DNA of 8,354 nucleotides, taken from positions 1 through 8,354 of the forward strand of contig DDSP01000016.1 of assembly GCA_002343445.1 (NCBI GenBank), written 5' to 3'. Shown here piece after piece: positions 6,162-8,354 of the stretch. Numbering within the stretch: the stretch's first letter is position 1; every line of letters begins with the position of its first letter. The notes beneath the pieces were generated by a model. That model did no database searches. It was not told the DNA's origin and saw only the letters and a list, made by a program, of their open reading frames with translations. A program made the translations under genes and the position numbers. The DNA is from Chthonomonas sp. UBA2387. Its GTDB lineage: Bacteria > Armatimonadota > Fimbriimonadia > Fimbriimonadales > Fimbriimonadaceae.

Positions 6162-7019
6162 TTACGCAGCCTTCTCTTTGACGTACGTCTCCATCTCGGC
6201 GAAGCCGGGGCGGGAGTCGGGTTCCACGTTGCGGCGGGCGAACTCGATGCACGTGATCGGCGACTCGCCGCGCGCGAACGAGAACAAGGCGTAGCGCAGG
6301 GCGTTCATGTAGGCGTGCTCCTTGTCGAGCCGCAACTCCATGGCCCGAGCCAGCGGACCGAACACGCCGTAGGCGAGCAAGATGCCGATGAACGTTCCGA
6401 CAAGGGCCGCCGCGACCGACTTGCCGATGACGGCCGCATCGCCGCCGATCTTGCCCATCGTGATGATGACGCCCAAAACGGCGGCGACGATGCCGAAGCC
6501 CGGCATCGCGTCGCCCACGGTTTGAATCGCGTGGATCGGGGTGTGGGCCTCCTTGTGCGAGGTTTCGAGGTCGATCTCCATCATCTCGGACAAGTCGTGC
6601 GGCCCGACGGCGCCGGTGAGGATCACCTTCATCGTGTCGCAGAAGAAGGCCACGGCGTGATGGTTGCCCAGGAAACCGGGGTAGTTCTTCATCACGTCGC
6701 TCTCCTCGGGCTTCTCGACGTGCTTTTCAAGGCCGAGCAAGCCTTCCTTGCGGGCGATGTTGAACAGCTGGAACATCATCTTCAGCGTGTCCAAGTAAAG
6801 CTGCTTCGTGTAGGGGTCGGGCTTGAGCACACCCAGCGTGGCCTTGATCGCGGCGGAGAAGTTCTTCATGCCGTTGGCCGCGATGAACGCGCCGAGGCCC
6901 GCGCCGCCGATGATGATGAACTCGCTGATCTGGATCAGCACGCCGATCTCGCCATGGTGCATGACGTAGCCGCCGATGACGGCGCCAAAGACGATCACGA
7001 AACCGATGATGAGAAACAT
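6162..7019 (-). CDS. motA: Flagellar motor stator protein MotA
   Basis: A 285-residue inner-membrane stator subunit that, with MotB, conducts ions to power flagellar rotation. Two N-terminal membrane segments (about 1-20 and 32-50), a cytoplasmic domain (about 60-165) and two later membrane segments (about 170-190 and 200-222) match the family. The residues known from E. coli MotA fall at the same numbers: R90 and E98 in ARKEGLLGLEKHVE, which contact the rotor, P173 in GDAMPGFGIVAAVLG and P222 in GVFGPLARAM. Length is close to the 295 residues of E. coli MotA. The ATG at 7019 is supported by GGAGGA at 7034-7029. No motB follows; the next gene is the convergent vapC, 12 bases away, so the MotB partner must be encoded elsewhere or upstream of other genes. 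The gene stands behind a 247-base intergenic stretch and probably has its own promoter there. Confidence 0.96.
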   Translation of the reverse strand: MFLIIGFVIVFGAVIGGYVMHHGEIGVLIQISEFIIIGGAGLGAFIAANGMKNFSAAIKATLGVLKPDPYTKQLYLDTLKMMFQLFNIARKEGLLGLEKHVEKPEESDVMKNYPGFLGNHHAVAFFCDTMKVILTGAVGPHDLSEMMEIDLETSHKEAHTPIHAIQTVGDAMPGFGIVAAVLGVIITMGKIGGDAAVIGKSVAAALVGTFIGILLAYGVFGPLARAMELRLDKEHAYMNALRYALFSFARGESPITCIEFARRNVEPDSRPGFAEMETYVKEKAA

Positions 7020-7127
7020 GGGCCCGATTCCTCCGCGCCTTGGCAGGTGGGATTGCCAGGACGGGACAGTAGAATCATCGGTCCCCCGACGCCCGTTGCT
7101 CTACCAGGTTCTTGCGGCTTTCACGGC

Positions 7128-7166
7128 ATCCCCTTGGAGCATCCCCTTGGAGCATCCTCTTGGAGG
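7128..7166. repeat. Tandem repeat, three copies of a 13-base unit
   Basis: ATCCCCTTGGAGC occurs at 7128-7140 and again, identical, at 7141-7153. A third copy at 7154-7166 (ATCCTCTTGGAGG) differs at two bases. The core CCCCTTGG appears once more at 7210-7217, directly beside the second inverted-repeat arm. It lies between motA and the VOC gene and adjoins the inverted repeat. Confidence 0.85.
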
Positions 7167-7235
7167 GTCACGCTCCGTCGTGACCGCCCACGAGCAGAGC
7201 GAGGCCCAACCCCTTGGTCGCGACGGAGCGTGACC
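7166..7235. repeat. REP-like inverted pair of 20-base hairpins
   Basis: The arm at 7166-7185 (GGTCACGCTCCGTCGTGACC) and the arm at 7216-7235 (GGTCGCGACGGAGCGTGACC) are reverse complements except for one position, with 30 bases between them. Each arm is also a small hairpin by itself: GGTCACG and CGTGACC form seven pairs around a six-base loop in the first, and the second has the same stem with one G-T pair. Two short palindromes in inverted orientation in an intergenic gap is the layout of REP/BIME elements. The pair could alternatively act as a transcript-processing or termination structure upstream of motA. Confidence 0.75.
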
Positions 7236-7266
7236 ATCCACTTCTGGATTCTCGGTGAACTGGACG

Positions 7267-7761
7267 TCACGTCCCCTGCCGAGCCAGTCGCCGCAACGCC
7301 TCCAGATCCAACGGACGCGTGACCATGGCCAGTTCGCCCCTTGCGGTGCGGGGCCACTCGGCTTCCGGTCGGTCCCAGTATAGTTCCAGGCCGTTGCCGT
7401 CTGGGTCGCGCAGGTAGAGCGCCTCGCTCACGCCGTGATCGGCCGCGCCGTCAATCGCCACGCCCGCCCGGTCCAACCGCAGCAGCGCCTCGGCAAGGGC
7501 GTTCCGGTCGGGGTAGAGGATGGCCGCGTGGTAGAGGCCCGTGGTTCCAAACGGGGGTGGCGCACCGCCCAGGCTTTCCCACGTGTTCAGGCCCAGGTGG
7601 TGGTGGTAGCCGCCCGCCGATAGGAACGCCGCACGGTCGCCCATGCGTTGCACGACCTCGAAACCGAGGGCCTCCGTGTAGAAGGCGATGGCGCGTTCGA
7701 GGTCGGAGACCTTGAGGTGGACGTGGCCGATGCGGGCGTCGGGATGGATCGTCGTGTTCAT
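7267..7761 (-). CDS. VOC-family protein, glyoxalase / extradiol (catechol 2,3-) dioxygenase-like
   Basis: A 164-residue single-chain vicinal-oxygen-chelate protein made of two beta-alpha-beta-beta-beta modules. The first module starts IGHVHLKVSDLERAIAFYTEALGF; the second includes TTGLYHAAILYPDRNALAEAL and ends in ALYLRDPDGNGLELYWDRP. Likely metal ligands, numbered from the GTG at 7767, are H15 (GHVH), H80 (LYHAA) and E128 (GLELYW), the H/H/E set of extradiol dioxygenases. SEALYLRDPDGNGLELYWDRP closely recalls the C-terminal block of CatE-type catechol dioxygenases, but the ring-cleaving substrate is unproven, and a dioxygenase or a thiol-dependent detoxification role are both possible. I took ATG 7761; GTG 7767 two codons earlier is possible. 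No good Shine-Dalgarno precedes either. It lies upstream of motA on the same strand but 247 bases away, with no obvious link in function. Confidence 0.88.
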   Translation of the reverse strand: MNTTIHPDARIGHVHLKVSDLERAIAFYTEALGFEVVQRMGDRAAFLSAGGYHHHLGLNTWESLGGAPPPFGTTGLYHAAILYPDRNALAEALLRLDRAGVAIDGAADHGVSEALYLRDPDGNGLELYWDRPEAEWPRTARGELAMVTRPLDLEALRRLARQGT

Positions 7762-7828
7762 GTCCACTGCAAGGTCTGAGGAGTTCCGGTTGCTCCAGAC
7801 ATGGGTCCTTGGGCCGGACGAACGGAAA

Positions 7829-7858
7829 GGGCGAGGGCCGATCGCTCGGCACCCGCCC
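7829..7858 (-). terminator. Probable intrinsic terminator after the LTXXQ-like gene
   Basis: On the minus strand GGGCGGGTGCCGA and TCGGCCCTCGCCC pair over 13 positions with one wobble and one mismatch, closed by a GCGA (GNRA-type) tetraloop, and followed by TTTCCGTT. It lies 32 bases after the stop codon of the 7891-8354 gene and before the VOC gene. The stem is strong but the T run is short, so termination may be partial. Confidence 0.55.
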
Positions 7859-7890
7859 CGTCTTGATTCAGGTGTGGATTCGCTGTGAGG

Positions 7891-8354
7891 CTAGCCGCCC
7901 TTGCCGCCGCCGCCCGTCTTGGTCGTGCCGCCGGTTTTCGCCGCGCCGCCACCGGCCTTGGCCGCTCCGCCCGCCGCGCCGCCGGTCGCCCGGCCCGCGC
8001 CAGCCGCTCCGCCGGGGCCGCCGCCGCGCTGGAACTGCGCGCGTCGCTCGGCGATGAGCTTGTCGTACTGCGCCTTCTGGTCCTTGGTCAGGATCTTGCC
8101 GATCTCGGTCTGCATCGAGGTCATCAGCTTCTGCATGCCCTCGCGCCGCTTGGCTTGGTCCTTCTCGTCCCGGAGCTTGGTGAAGGCGGCCTGGTTCTTC
8201 GTTTGAAGGGCCTCGATCTTCTTCTTCTGGTCGGCGGTCAGCTTCAGCTTCTCGAAGATCTCGGCTTGGCCGCGCATGCCGCCCATTCGGCCTTGACCCT
8301 GGCCTTGAGCCTGACCCTGTCGTTGCTGGCCCTGCGCTTGGCCCTGGCCGCGCG
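7891..8354 (-). CDS. LTXXQ-motif (Spy/CpxP-like) protein with low-complexity ends, partial at the right edge
   Basis: The frame is open through the right edge, so the N-terminus, and any signal peptide, lies outside. The visible protein begins with a Gln/Gly-rich stretch (GQGQAQGQQRQGQAQGQGQG). A charged helical core follows, with two LTxxQ-type motifs: EKLKLTADQKKKIEAL and GKILTKDQKAQYDKL. Between them is a Lys/Glu/Asp-rich helix (LRDEKDQAKRREGMQKLMTSMQ). This arrangement recalls the Spy/CpxP periplasmic chaperone fold, and LTxxQ proteins of this kind are often exported. Residues from about QRGGGPGG to the stop are Gly/Ala/Lys/Thr-rich and probably disordered. An ATG at 8286 would start a 131-residue form, but the matching low-complexity coding upstream argues that it is internal. 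Function is unknown; a chaperone or metal/envelope-stress role is inferred only from the motif. Confidence 0.75.
   Translation of the reverse strand, partial: RGQGQAQGQQRQGQAQGQGQGRMGGMRGQAEIFEKLKLTADQKKKIEALQTKNQAAFTKLRDEKDQAKRREGMQKLMTSMQTEIGKILTKDQKAQYDKLIAERRAQFQRGGGPGGAAGAGRATGGAAGGAAKAGGGAAKTGGTTKTGGGGKGG

Larger units (their letters stand above)
7020..7266. other. Intergenic stretch upstream of motA
   Basis: These 247 bases hold no convincing gene. On the minus strand they include the motA ribosome binding site (GGAGGA, 7034-7029) and a small possible hairpin with TGGCA and TGCCA arms around 7040-7061. The 13-base tandem repeat and the REP-like pair fill the middle. No clear -10/-35 pair for motA can be named. 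Confidence 0.5.

Noticed and set aside
7080..7105. Possible sigma-28 promoter for motA (ACCGATGA on the minus strand)
   Set aside because: Six of eight bases fit GCCGATAA, but no TAAAGTTT-like -35 exists at the right distance.
7128..7235. CRISPR array
   Set aside because: The repeats are adjacent 13-base copies without spacers, and the two longer arms are inverted, not direct.
6315..7322. A 335-codon open frame on the plus strand opposite motA
   Set aside because: It is antisense to motA over most of its length, has a His/Asp/Val-rich composition and runs through the repeat region; no recognisable domain.

Overview
The window is GC-rich bacterial chromosomal DNA with tightly packed genes, very short intergenic gaps and several genes without a Shine-Dalgarno sequence. 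A flagellar stator gene, a PheA of the bifunctional AroQ-PDT-ACT type and a secreted GATase-like/M60-like metallopeptidase point to a flagellated, probably diderm, free-living bacterium. Armatimonadota (Fimbriimonas-like) would fit, but this is an impression from gene style, not a demonstrated assignment. No rRNA, tRNA, CRISPR array, insertion sequence or phage gene is visible.

Left part, minus strand (1-2840): a DASS/SLC13 sodium-coupled anion symporter is followed after 19 bases by a secreted purple-acid-phosphatase-like metallophosphoesterase. They look like a two-gene operon in which the phosphatase could release an anion outside the membrane and the symporter could import it. The phosphatase reading frame is broken near 677-679. 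Adding one G (minus strand) there rejoins two halves that both carry conserved catalytic motifs. The gene also runs off the left edge.

Middle, plus strand (2935-6149): pheA (chorismate mutase/prephenate dehydratase with an ACT domain) is followed by a secreted metallopeptidase with a GATase1-like N-terminal part, then by a vapBC toxin-antitoxin pair whose frames overlap by four bases. The metallopeptidase and vapB both lack a Shine-Dalgarno, have an in-frame stop just upstream, and carry the same TAGCAT hexamer 6-7 bases before the ATG. This suggests leaderless transcription. A set of alternating GATGC/GCATC pentamers covers the vapB promoter and is a candidate operator.

Right part, minus strand (6162-8354): motA converges on vapC and has no motB next to it in the window. 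Upstream of motA lies a 247-base intergenic stretch with a 13-base tandem repeat and a REP-like inverted pair of 20-base hairpins. Next come a VOC-family (glyoxalase/extradiol-dioxygenase fold) enzyme, a likely hairpin terminator, and the C-terminal part of an LTXXQ/Spy-like protein with low-complexity ends that runs off the right edge.

No clearly new multi-gene system is seen. The best leads are the broken phosphatase beside the transporter, the shared leaderless promoter motif, the REP-like element and the GATase/M60-like secreted protease.
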